From Pseudomonas cichorii (lineage in GTDB: Bacteria > Pseudomonadota > Gammaproteobacteria > Pseudomonadales > Pseudomonadaceae): a stretch of DNA of 64,000 nt. Made by a program: the position numbers and the translations under genes. The notes under the pieces were generated by a model. The model was given only the letters and a program-made list of their open reading frames with translations. It made no database searches and was not told the DNA's origin. Shown one piece after another: positions 7,290 to 15,038 of this stretch. Position 1 is the first letter of the stretch. Every line of letters starts with the position of its first letter. The stretch is taken from assembly GCF_003700275.1 (NCBI RefSeq), contig NZ_RBRE01000004.1:1-64000 (forward strand), given 5' to 3'.

Positions 7290-9047
7290 ATGCCCCTCCG
7301 ATGCGTACAGATTTCCTTTCAAATGCAGTCAGCTCCCGTCGATGCCACCCAGCTCCTGATTCCCGATGCCGCCCAGGTTTGCGCCTGGCTGATGGGCAAT
7401 GCCGGTCTGAAAACCCAGGACCTTGAGCGAGCCCAGCGCCTGCAACAGGAGTCCGAAGGCACCGATTTGCTGGCGCTGTTGACTCGCCTGGGGCTGGTCT
7501 CCGAATTCGAGCTGGCGCGTGCCTGGGCCGCGTTGTTGCAGGCCCCGCTATTAATGGCTGACGCTGCACCGCCCTTGCTGGACCCGTTGCCTGCACTGAC
7601 TGAGCGCTTCATGCGCCACTATCAGGTGGTTCCGGTGGGCTGGAGCGATAACGGCTTGCAGGTGCTGGCAGCCAATCCCGCAGTGCTGTACCCGTTTCAG
7701 GCGATTGCCTATGCTTGTGAAGTGCCGGTCGGCTTGTCGATAGGCCCGCGTAATGAAGTCGAAACCTTGATCGAGCGTTATTACGGTCAGGGCCGTTCGG
7801 CCATGGGCACCCTGATTGAAAACCTCGATGAAGACGGCGGTTCGCTGGAAGATATCGAGCATCTCAAGGATCTGGCCTCAGAAGCGCCGGTGATTCGCCT
7901 GGTCAACCTGATCCTGCAACGTGCAGTCGAACAGCGTGCCTCGGACATCCATATCGAGCCGTTCGAGAGCCAGTTGAAGGTGCGTTATCGCATCGATGGT
8001 GTGCTGCATGAGGCCGAAGCGCCGCCGTCCAGTTCATCGGCAGCGGTGATTTCCCGGATCAAGATCATGGCGCGACTGGATATCGCCGAGCGCCGCCTGC
8101 CTCAGGACGGGCGGATCATGCTGCGCATCCAGGGCAAGGAACTGGACCTGCGGGTATCCACCGTGCCCACCAGTTTTGGCGAGTCGGTGGTCATGCGTCT
8201 GCTGGATCGCCAGACCATCGACTTCGATTTCCCCAGCCTGGGTTTCGATGGCGAACGCCTGCAGCATTTCCTGGAAGTGCTGGAGCGACCGCACGGCATT
8301 CTGCTGGTGACCGGCCCGACCGGTTCCGGCAAGACCACCACTCTTTATACCGCCTTGTCACGCTTGAACACCGCCGAGCGCAAGATCATCACCGTCGAAG
8401 ACCCGGTGGAATACCAGCTCGAAGGCATCAACCAGATCCAGGTCAAGCCCGCCATCGGCCTGGACTTTGCTGGCGCCTTGCGTTCCATCGTGCGTCAGGA
8501 CCCGGATGTGATCATGATCGGTGAAATGCGTGACCTGGAAACCTGCCGGATCGCCATTCAGTCCTCGCTGACCGGCCACCTGGTGCTTTCGACCCTGCAC
8601 ACCAACAGCGCTGCGGCGAGTATCACCCGCTTGCTGGACATGGGTGTGGAAAGCTATCTGATTGCTTCGACGGTCAATGGCATTCTGGCCCAGCGGCTGG
8701 TACGTCGCCTGGACCCGGCGACCCGCGAAGCCTTCGATGCGCCGCCGGAACTGATCGCCGAGCATGGGCTGGAACGCTTTACCGACGAGCGCCCGATTCG
8801 TCTGTACCGGCCACGTGCCGATGCGCCGGGTGGCGGCTATCGCGGGCGCAGTGCGATCACTGAGTTGCTGGTCATGAATGAAGAACTGCGCAGCCTGCTG
8901 ATGCGCCATGCCGATGCCGCGACTCTGGAAGAGGCCGCCCGTCGTGGTGGCTTGCGCACCTTGCATGAGGAAGGCTTGCGGCAGGCAGTGGCCGGCGTGA
9001 CATCGCTGGAAGAAGTGTTGCGCGTGACCCGTGGTGAAAGCTCATGA
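7290..9047 (+). CDS. gspE: Type II secretion ATPase GspE
   Basis: Cytoplasmic hexameric ATPase that drives pseudopilus assembly, first gene of the operon. An N-terminal GspE/MshEN-like domain covers about residues 20-150. The ATPase core follows, with Walker A GPTGSGKTT (about 341-349), the Asp box VEDPVEYQLEG, Walker B IMIGEMRD and the His box STLHTNSAA. The C-terminal region lacks the CxxC zinc motif seen in many GspE proteins; there is no cysteine between LVRRLDPATR and YRGRSAITELL. The start at 7290 has GGGGGAG 12 bases upstream; an ATG at 7323 is the alternative. It overlaps gspF by 4 bases. Confidence 0.93.
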   Translation: MPLRCVQISFQMQSAPVDATQLLIPDAAQVCAWLMGNAGLKTQDLERAQRLQQESEGTDLLALLTRLGLVSEFELARAWAALLQAPLLMADAAPPLLDPLPALTERFMRHYQVVPVGWSDNGLQVLAANPAVLYPFQAIAYACEVPVGLSIGPRNEVETLIERYYGQGRSAMGTLIENLDEDGGSLEDIEHLKDLASEAPVIRLVNLILQRAVEQRASDIHIEPFESQLKVRYRIDGVLHEAEAPPSSSSAAVISRIKIMARLDIAERRLPQDGRIMLRIQGKELDLRVSTVPTSFGESVVMRLLDRQTIDFDFPSLGFDGERLQHFLEVLERPHGILLVTGPTGSGKTTTLYTALSRLNTAERKIITVEDPVEYQLEGINQIQVKPAIGLDFAGALRSIVRQDPDVIMIGEMRDLETCRIAIQSSLTGHLVLSTLHTNSAAASITRLLDMGVESYLIASTVNGILAQRLVRRLDPATREAFDAPPELIAEHGLERFTDERPIRLYRPRADAPGGGYRGRSAITELLVMNEELRSLLMRHADAATLEEAARRGGLRTLHEEGLRQAVAGVTSLEEVLRVTRGESS

Positions 9048-10246
9048 GTCTGTTCAAGTTTCGCGCCCTGGATGCTTCCGGGGCTGTGCAGAACGGTGCG
9101 CTGGAAGCCCGGGATCAGGATGCTGCGGTCGCTGCCTTGCAAAAACGCGGGCTGATGGTCCTGCATATAGAAAGTGCCGGTCTGGTCGGTTTGCGTCGGG
9201 CGCTGGGCCGCGGTTTGCTGAGTGGCGCGGCGCTGGTCAGCTTTACCCAGCAACTGGCGACGTTGCTTGGCGCCGGCCAGCCTCTGGAACGATCTCTGGG
9301 AATTCTGCTCAAACAACCTGGCCAACCACAGACCAGAGCCTTGATCGAGCGGATTCGCGAACAGGTCAAGGCAGGTAAGCCGTTGTCCGTGGCCCTGGAA
9401 GAAGAGGGCAACCAGTTCTCGCCGCTGTATATCAGCATGGTGCGCGCCGGTGAGGCCGGTGGTGCGCTGGAAAGCACCCTGCGCCAGTTGAGCGATTATC
9501 TGGAACGCAGCCAGTTGCTGCGCGGCGAAGTCATCAATGCGCTGATCTATCCGGCGTTCCTGGTGGTCGGCGTACTGGGCTCGCTGGCGTTGCTGCTGGC
9601 TTATGTGGTGCCGCAGTTCGTGCCGATCTTCAAGGATCTGGGCGTGCCGATCCCGCTGATTACCGAGGTCATTCTCAACCTTGGCCAGTTTCTCGGCGAT
9701 TACGGGCTGGCACTGTTCGCCGGGCTGATTGTTCTGGGCTGGGTAATGGCCGTGCGCCTTCGCGACCCGCAGCGCCGCGAACGGCGTGACCGCCGCCTGC
9801 TTGGCATACGGGTCATTGGCCCGTTGCTGCAACGGGTCGAGGCCGCACGCCTGACCCGCACCCTCGGCACGCTGTTGAGCAATGGCGTGGCCTTGTTGCA
9901 GGCGCTGGTGATTGCCCGCCAGGTCTGCACCAACCGGGCCTTGCAGGTGCAGGTCGAGCAGGCCGCCGAGTCGGTCAAGGGCGGCGGTACGCTGGCCAGT
10001 GCCTTTGGTGCGCAGCCGCTGTTACCCGATCTGGCCTTGCAGATGATCGAGGTTGGCGAACAGGCGGGCGAACTGGACAGCATGCTGCTCAAGGTCGCCG
10101 ATGTGTTCGATGTCGAAGCCAAGCGTGGCATCGACCGCATGCTCGCTGCACTGGTGCCTGCACTGACCGTGGTCATGGCGGGAATGGTCGCGGTGATCAT
10201 GCTGGCAATCATGCTGCCGCTGATGAGCCTGACCAGCAATATCTGA
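9044..10246 (+). CDS. gspF: Type II secretion inner-membrane platform protein GspF
   Basis: Polytopic inner-membrane protein that couples the GspE motor to the growing pseudopilus. Two T2SSF domains are visible: [23 protein letters not shown] at about 65, and the repeat LTRTLGTLLSNGVALLQAL at about 270. Hydrophobic segments lie near 170-195, 220-245 and 365-395 (VVMAGMVAVIMLAIMLPLM). At 400 residues it is the usual length for GspF. ATGA overlap with gspE. Confidence 0.93.
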   Translation: MSLFKFRALDASGAVQNGALEARDQDAAVAALQKRGLMVLHIESAGLVGLRRALGRGLLSGAALVSFTQQLATLLGAGQPLERSLGILLKQPGQPQTRALIERIREQVKAGKPLSVALEEEGNQFSPLYISMVRAGEAGGALESTLRQLSDYLERSQLLRGEVINALIYPAFLVVGVLGSLALLLAYVVPQFVPIFKDLGVPIPLITEVILNLGQFLGDYGLALFAGLIVLGWVMAVRLRDPQRRERRDRRLLGIRVIGPLLQRVEAARLTRTLGTLLSNGVALLQALVIARQVCTNRALQVQVEQAAESVKGGGTLASAFGAQPLLPDLALQMIEVGEQAGELDSMLLKVADVFDVEAKRGIDRMLAALVPALTVVMAGMVAVIMLAIMLPLMSLTSNI

Positions 10247-10270
10247 ATTCATGAATGAGGAATCACCCCG

Positions 10271-10702
10271 ATGAGTGTTAACCGTACGCGCTTCAAACCC
10301 GGACGCCGGCAGGGCGGTTTTACCCTGCTGGAAATGCTTGCCGTGATCGTCCTGCTGGGCATCGTGGCGACCATTGTCGTGCGCCAGGTGGGCGGTAACG
10401 TCGACAAGGGCAAGTACGGCGCGGGCAAGGCGCAACTGGCAAGCCTGGGCATGAAGGTCGAAAGCTATGCGCTGGACGTCGGTTCGCCGCCCAAGACCTT
10501 GCAGCAACTGGTGGAAAAGCCCGGCAACTCTTCAGGCTGGAATGGCCCTTACGCCAAGCCTTCGGACCTCAAGGATCCGTTCGGTCATGCTTTCGGCTAC
10601 CGCTTCCCGGGCCAGCACGGCAGTTTCGATCTGATTTTCTATGGTCAGGACGGTGAGCCCGGTGGTGAAGGCTACAGCGCCGACCTGGGCAACTGGGAGT
10701 AA
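10271..10702 (+). CDS. gspG: Type II secretion major pseudopilin GspG
   Basis: Main subunit of the periplasmic pseudopilus. A type III signal (RRQGG, cut before FTLLEMLAVIVLLG) carries the conserved Phe+1 and Glu+5 recognised by a PilD-type prepilin peptidase, which is not encoded here. The C-terminal part has the GspG pattern GWNGPYAKPSDLKDPFGHAF and the calcium-loop segment YGQDGEPGGEG. 143 residues, typical length. It starts 24 bases after gspF. Confidence 0.95.
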   Translation: MSVNRTRFKPGRRQGGFTLLEMLAVIVLLGIVATIVVRQVGGNVDKGKYGAGKAQLASLGMKVESYALDVGSPPKTLQQLVEKPGNSSGWNGPYAKPSDLKDPFGHAFGYRFPGQHGSFDLIFYGQDGEPGGEGYSADLGNWE

Positions 10703-10710
10703 GTGCACCT

Positions 10711-11145
10711 ATGAATTCTCCTGTCGCGAACCGTGGTTTCACCCTGATGGAAATGCTGGTGGTGCTGGTGTTGATGAGCATCGCCGTAGGTCTGGTGGGT
10801 TTCGGTTTGCAACAGGGCTTGAACGCGGCCAGCGAGCGGCGTGCAGTGGGTGACATGGTCGAGGCGCTGCGCGCCACCCGGGTACGCGCGATTGTCAGCG
10901 GGCAACCGGCGCGTACCGAGTTCGACTTGCGGGACATGAGCTTCAAGGCCCCCGGCAAGCGAGTCCAGCACTGGCCAGAGCGCCTGCACGTGACCATGCA
11001 AACGGCCGCCGATCTGGGCGCTTCGGTCGAGTTTTATCCCGATGGCGGCTCCAGTGGCGGTAACGTCACGCTGGTCAATGGTGATCGTCGCTGGCGGATC
11101 GACATCGGCTGGCTGACCGGCAGTGTTCAGGTGCGCACGCTCTGA
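10711..11145 (+). CDS. gspH: Type II secretion minor pseudopilin GspH
   Basis: Minor pseudopilin of 144 residues. The processing site NRG/FTLMEMLVVLVLMS has Phe+1 and Glu+5, followed by a hydrophobic helix and a globular part (SERRAVGDMVEALRATRVRA) characteristic of GspH. It lies 8 bases after gspG and shares one base with gspI. In studied systems minor pseudopilins H, I, J and K cap the pseudopilus tip; the position in this operon supports that role. Confidence 0.88.
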   Translation: MNSPVANRGFTLMEMLVVLVLMSIAVGLVGFGLQQGLNAASERRAVGDMVEALRATRVRAIVSGQPARTEFDLRDMSFKAPGKRVQHWPERLHVTMQTAADLGASVEFYPDGGSSGGNVTLVNGDRRWRIDIGWLTGSVQVRTL

Positions 11146-11516
11146 TGAAAACCTCGCAGTCGGGTTTCACGCTGCTGGAAATGCTCGCAGCCCTGACCGT
11201 CATGGCGCTGTGCAGCAGCGTGTTGCTGGTGGCTTTCGGGCAGAGCGCCCGGTCATTGCAGCAGGTGTCGCGCAGCGACCGGCTGAGCCATGCCGCACGT
11301 ACGATCCTGGATCAGGAAAGCGCCGGGCCTCTGGAAAACAGCACTCGCCAGGGCGTACTGGGCGGAATCGACTGGACCCTGAATATTCGCCAGATACCGG
11401 GGAGCAATGAGCGCACGCGGCTGTTTCGCCTGGACCTGACGCTTCAGGAAAATCAGCGACGTGCCGAGTTCAGTACCCTGAAACTGCGCGGCACCGTGTC
11501 TGGAGCTGGATCGTGA
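11145..11516 (+). CDS. gspI: Type II secretion minor pseudopilin GspI
   Basis: Short minor pseudopilin of 123 residues. The processing site QSG/FTLLEMLAALTVMALCSSVLL precedes the membrane helix. Size, the LDLTLQENQR region and position between H and J fit GspI. The ATG shares its A with the gspH stop, and the gene overlaps the GTG of gspJ by 4 bases. Confidence 0.87.
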   Translation: MKTSQSGFTLLEMLAALTVMALCSSVLLVAFGQSARSLQQVSRSDRLSHAARTILDQESAGPLENSTRQGVLGGIDWTLNIRQIPGSNERTRLFRLDLTLQENQRRAEFSTLKLRGTVSGAGS

Positions 11517-12145
11517 GGTCCGTCCAGCGTGGTTTCACGCTGCTGGAAATCATGCTGGTGCTCAGCCTCATGGGGATATTGCTGGTGCTGATTGCCGGTG
11601 CATTGCTGGGCGCCAATCGCGCGGTGCTCAAGGCCGAGCGTTATACCGCCAGCCTGGATGAAGTGCGGGCGACCCAGGCATTCCTGCGCACTTCGATCGG
11701 TCAGGCACTGCCACTGGATACTTCCGACGATGACAGCGTCGGCAACGGTTTTTTCGAGGGTTCGGCCCATCAGTTGCAATTCGTCGCGACCCTACCTGGC
11801 GAACTGGGCGGCGGTATTCAGCGTCATACCCTGCAATTGAACGGGCCTGAAGGACAGCGTGACCTGCAAGTGGCGTTCGAGCAGATCAAGTCCGGCGCGG
11901 GCGGTACGACCGTGCAGGCGTGGGGTGAACCGCAGGTCCTGCTAAATAACGTGCAGTCGCTGACGTTCAGTTATCGCGGCTTCTCGCCCAAGGGCAAGCC
12001 GACCGGCTGGCTGGCTGAATGGCCATGGCCCAGCCGCCTGCCCGCTGCGGTGCGGATCGATATGCAGCTCAACGGGTCGGTGGCCTGGGTCAGTGAAGTG
12101 GTGGCCTTGCGTCTGGATCTGTCCGGCGGGGCAGGTGGCCAGTGA
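11513..12145 (+). CDS. gspJ: Type II secretion minor pseudopilin GspJ
   Basis: Minor pseudopilin of 210 residues starting with GTG that overlaps the gspI stop (GTGA). The processing site QRG/FTLLEIMLVLSLMG has Glu+5. A long beta-rich C-terminal part follows (LLNNVQSLTFSYRGF), as in GspJ, whose family is larger than H or I. Its end overlaps the GTG start of gspK by 4 bases. Confidence 0.88.
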   Translation: MRSVQRGFTLLEIMLVLSLMGILLVLIAGALLGANRAVLKAERYTASLDEVRATQAFLRTSIGQALPLDTSDDDSVGNGFFEGSAHQLQFVATLPGELGGGIQRHTLQLNGPEGQRDLQVAFEQIKSGAGGTTVQAWGEPQVLLNNVQSLTFSYRGFSPKGKPTGWLAEWPWPSRLPAAVRIDMQLNGSVAWVSEVVALRLDLSGGAGGQ

Positions 12146-12876
12146 CCGGATCCGACAGGCAACAGCGCGGCGTCGCGCTTTTGGTGGTGCTTTGGGTGCT
12201 GGCCTTGCTCAGCCTGTTGCTTGGCGGGCTGGCCGGCTGGGTGCAGCTTGAAAGCCGTCAGGCGCTGTGGCTGCGGCAGAATACCCAGGCTCTCCTGGCA
12301 GCCGAGGCGGGCATGAACATGGCGATCCAGGGGCTGCTCGATCCGTTGCAGCGCAAGTTGTGGGTGGCGGATGGGCGTGCGGTCATGTTGAAGTTCGATG
12401 ATACGCAACTGCTGGTCAGTGTACGCAGTGAGCAGGGCAAGCTGGACCTTAATAGTGCGCCGGTTGCGGATATTTCCAGGGTCTTGCAGGCCTGTGGCGC
12501 GACGAAAAACCAGGCCGGTGTCATCGCGCAGTTTCTGGAAGCGCAACGTCATGCAGGACAGCCGCCTTTGCGGGTGATCGAAGAAGTGCGTCAGTTACCG
12601 GGCATGAACCAGGCGCTGTATGTCTGCCTGGTGCCGGAAGTCACATTATGGAGCGGGCTGGAACGGCCTGATCCGGCTTTTGCGACGGCATTGATACGTC
12701 GCAGTCTGAACCTGCCGAACCGCAGCGCAGTCGGGGCAGATCCCGGCGAGGTGCTGTTCATCGACACTCAGGCACAACGACCGGGCGGCGTGTCCGCCCA
12801 ATTACAGACCACGGTTCTATTGAGTCCATCGGGGGGAGGCGCACAGCCGTATCGGGTGCTGCGTTGGCAAGAATGA
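12142..12876 (+). CDS. gspK: Type II secretion minor pseudopilin GspK
   Basis: Tip pseudopilin of 244 residues with a GTG start. The N-terminus QQRG/VALLVVLWVLALLSLLLGG lacks Glu+5, which is normal for GspK, the bulky tip subunit. The alpha domain typical of the family is indicated by GKLDLNSAPVADISRVLQACG and VRQLPGMNQALYVCL. This protein is shorter than the ~300-residue GspK of many systems. ATGA overlap with gspL. Confidence 0.87.
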   Translation: MTGSDRQQRGVALLVVLWVLALLSLLLGGLAGWVQLESRQALWLRQNTQALLAAEAGMNMAIQGLLDPLQRKLWVADGRAVMLKFDDTQLLVSVRSEQGKLDLNSAPVADISRVLQACGATKNQAGVIAQFLEAQRHAGQPPLRVIEEVRQLPGMNQALYVCLVPEVTLWSGLERPDPAFATALIRRSLNLPNRSAVGADPGEVLFIDTQAQRPGGVSAQLQTTVLLSPSGGGAQPYRVLRWQE

Positions 12877-13928
12877 ATTCATTATCAGCACGTCTGGCAC
12901 CGCTTTTTGCCTTGCGCGAGCGGGTTGCCCAGCATTGGCGTGGCAGTCTGGCCCAGCGTGGCTGGCAAGTATGGCTGGCGGAGCTCAAGGCTTGCCTGCC
13001 GGTTCGCGTGCGTCAATGGCTGGTCCACGAAACCGTCGAGCAAGTATATCCCTGGCCGCTGCAGTCGCCGTTGCCGGGGGCGATTGCCGAGGCACGCCGG
13101 ATCCTGCTGCTGTCGCCGGACGATGTGCTGGTGCAAAGCCTGCAATTGCCAGCGGCGGCCGCCCGCAACCTGTCGACCGTGGTGGGCTACGAACTGGATC
13201 GCTTTACCCCGTTCGAGGCCGGGCAGCTGTATTTTGTCGCCCGCCAGGAAAGCCGCAGCGCCAGCTTCGTGCAGGTCACGCTGGTGGCGATTGTCCGTGA
13301 ACGTCTGGACCGCATCCTCGCCGAGTGCGCGGCACAGGGGCTGAAGCCCGATGCCGTGGATGTCGGCAGCACCGCGCAACGCATGGGCATCGACCTGTTG
13401 CCGATGCCGTTGCGCGCGCATCAGGTGCGCTCCGGGCATCGGGTTCAGCGCTGGCTGTTATGGAGTTGCGGTGCCTTGTTGTTTGGCCTGATGTTGCTCT
13501 GGCTCAACGACCGGCAGCGGTTGCTGGAAGAAATGCAGGCTCAGGTGCAGGCGCAAAGGAGTCAGGTGGCGGAAATCCAGAAGCTACGCCAGCAATTGAC
13601 CAACACCCTTGGCGCGGCCAATTACCTGCTGCGCCGCAAGGCAGCCCAGCCACCCTTGTCGGCGTTGCTCAGCGAACTGACCACCTGCCTGCCTTCCGAC
13701 ACCTGGATCGAGCATCTGGAAATCAGTGACAGTGCCGAAGTCGCCTTTTCCGGCCAGAGCGCCAAGGCCAGTGCCTTGATCGCCCGCGCCAAGAACTGCC
13801 ACAGCCTGGATAACGCGCAGTTTCAGGGCGTCATCCAGCCCGATAGCAAAACCGGCAAGGACCAGTATTCCCTGCGTGCCCATCTGCATCAGGAGAACGC
13901 CGATGCGCCGTCCACTGACAAGCCGTGA
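12873..13928 (+). CDS. gspL: Type II secretion assembly protein GspL with PilN-like C-terminal part
   Basis: Inner-membrane assembly-platform protein that links GspE to the periplasmic parts. The N-terminal ~190 residues form the cytoplasmic actin-like/PilM-like region (RILLLSPDDVLVQSLQLP, VGYELDRFTPF). One membrane helix follows (WLLWSCGALLFGLMLLWL, about 190-210), then a coiled coil (LLEEMQAQVQAQRSQVAEIQ) and a PilN-like domain with PPLSALLSELTTCLPSDTWI. The ATG at 12873 overlaps the gspK stop; a TTG 9 bases upstream is less likely. 351 residues. Confidence 0.85.
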   Translation: MNSLSARLAPLFALRERVAQHWRGSLAQRGWQVWLAELKACLPVRVRQWLVHETVEQVYPWPLQSPLPGAIAEARRILLLSPDDVLVQSLQLPAAAARNLSTVVGYELDRFTPFEAGQLYFVARQESRSASFVQVTLVAIVRERLDRILAECAAQGLKPDAVDVGSTAQRMGIDLLPMPLRAHQVRSGHRVQRWLLWSCGALLFGLMLLWLNDRQRLLEEMQAQVQAQRSQVAEIQKLRQQLTNTLGAANYLLRRKAAQPPLSALLSELTTCLPSDTWIEHLEISDSAEVAFSGQSAKASALIARAKNCHSLDNAQFQGVIQPDSKTGKDQYSLRAHLHQENADAPSTDKP

Positions 13929-14514
13929 ACGGCGGGGCGCAGCCCTGATCGTCCTGGCGCTGGTGCTTTACCTGGCTTACTGGTTGTTGATCGACAGCTG
14001 GTTTGCCGGCCCTCTGCGCGAAATCAACGAGCAGACCGAACAACTGCGCGAGCAGCAACAGCGTTATGCCGGCTTGCTCCAGCAAGGCGATTCGCTGCGC
14101 CAGCAACTGGATCAGGCCCGCAACGATCCGGCCAGCAGTACCAGCCTGCTACCGGGTGAAGACCCGAGCGCCGTGGCCGCCGATCTGATGCAGCGCATCG
14201 CCGACCTGATCAACAACCACGCCACGACCGGTGGCGGCTGCAGCCTGACTCAGCGCATGCCGATCACCCCCGAGCAGGACAGCGCCGAGCCCTATCGGCA
14301 GGTCAAGGTCAGCCTGACGTTGAACTGCGCCATCGAACCGCTCACGGCCATCCTGCATGCCCTGGAGTATCAACGGCCGTTCCTGTTCGTCGATGAAATG
14401 AGCATGCGCCGCGATGCCAATGCTCCGGCCAGTGGTGGCGCGGGCAAGCTGGTGGTGCATCTGCTGGTGCGTGGTTACCTGCAACCGGCCGCGGCCGGGG
14501 AGGAGGCGCCATGA
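13903..14514 (+). CDS. gspM: Type II secretion protein GspM (GspMb type)
   Basis: Inner-membrane partner of GspL, 203 residues. A short cytoplasmic basic segment leads to one membrane helix (GAALIVLALVLYLAYWLLI), a coiled-coil stretch (EINEQTEQLREQQQRYAGLLQQ) and a small periplasmic domain. The pattern matches the GspMb/PilO-like form found in xps-type systems. The ATG at 13903 has AGGAGA 6 bases before it; an in-frame GTG at 13876 is rejected. Overlaps gspL by 26 bases and gspN by 4. Confidence 0.8.
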   Translation: MRRPLTSRERRGAALIVLALVLYLAYWLLIDSWFAGPLREINEQTEQLREQQQRYAGLLQQGDSLRQQLDQARNDPASSTSLLPGEDPSAVAADLMQRIADLINNHATTGGGCSLTQRMPITPEQDSAEPYRQVKVSLTLNCAIEPLTAILHALEYQRPFLFVDEMSMRRDANAPASGGAGKLVVHLLVRGYLQPAAAGEEAP

Positions 14515-15038
14515 TCCGTGCATTACGTCCTCTGGAATGGTCGCTGCTGGGGCTGGCAACACTGCTGGCGGGGTTGATTGCCCTGGTGCTCAGTGGCGTC
14601 GCCCATTCGCCGGACTGGCTGCCCGAGGAAGCTCCGCGCAATCCGGCCAATCAATCGGCAAAGGCCCGGCAGGCTCCCGAAGCGAGCCTGGAAAGTCTGT
14701 CCAATACCTGGAAAACCCCGTTGTTCAGCCCTGATCGCAGCCCGGATCGGGCCGTGCAGGTCGAGACTCAGGCTTCCAGTCTGTCGGGGCTGACCCTGAC
14801 CGGCGTGATCCTTGATGGCTCGCTGCGTGTTGCCTTGCTCAAGCAGGCCAGTGGTTCGCCCTTGAAAGTCAGGCAGGGCGAGCGCATGGCCAATGGCTGG
14901 ACCCTGGAGCGCATCGAGCCGATGCAAGCCGTATTCAGTCTCGATGGCCGCACCCAGGCCCTGCGCCTGCCCGCGCCGCGCCTGCCGCCGCCGTCGAATA
15001 CACCACCGATTACTTTAACCAACGATTCAGCCCCGTGA
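14511..15038 (+). CDS. gspN: Type II secretion protein N, GspC-like (XpsN type)
   Basis: Bitopic inner-membrane protein of 175 residues: one helix (LLGLATLLAGLIALVLSGVA), a proline-rich linker, and a small beta domain (LTLTGVILDGSLRVALLKQ, VRQGERMANGWTLERIEP) resembling the homology region of GspC. The operon has no separate gspC, so this protein probably connects the inner platform to the secretin, as XpsN is thought to do in Xanthomonas. ATGA overlap with gspM and 4-base overlap with gspD. Confidence 0.75.
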   Translation: MIRALRPLEWSLLGLATLLAGLIALVLSGVAHSPDWLPEEAPRNPANQSAKARQAPEASLESLSNTWKTPLFSPDRSPDRAVQVETQASSLSGLTLTGVILDGSLRVALLKQASGSPLKVRQGERMANGWTLERIEPMQAVFSLDGRTQALRLPAPRLPPPSNTPPITLTNDSAP

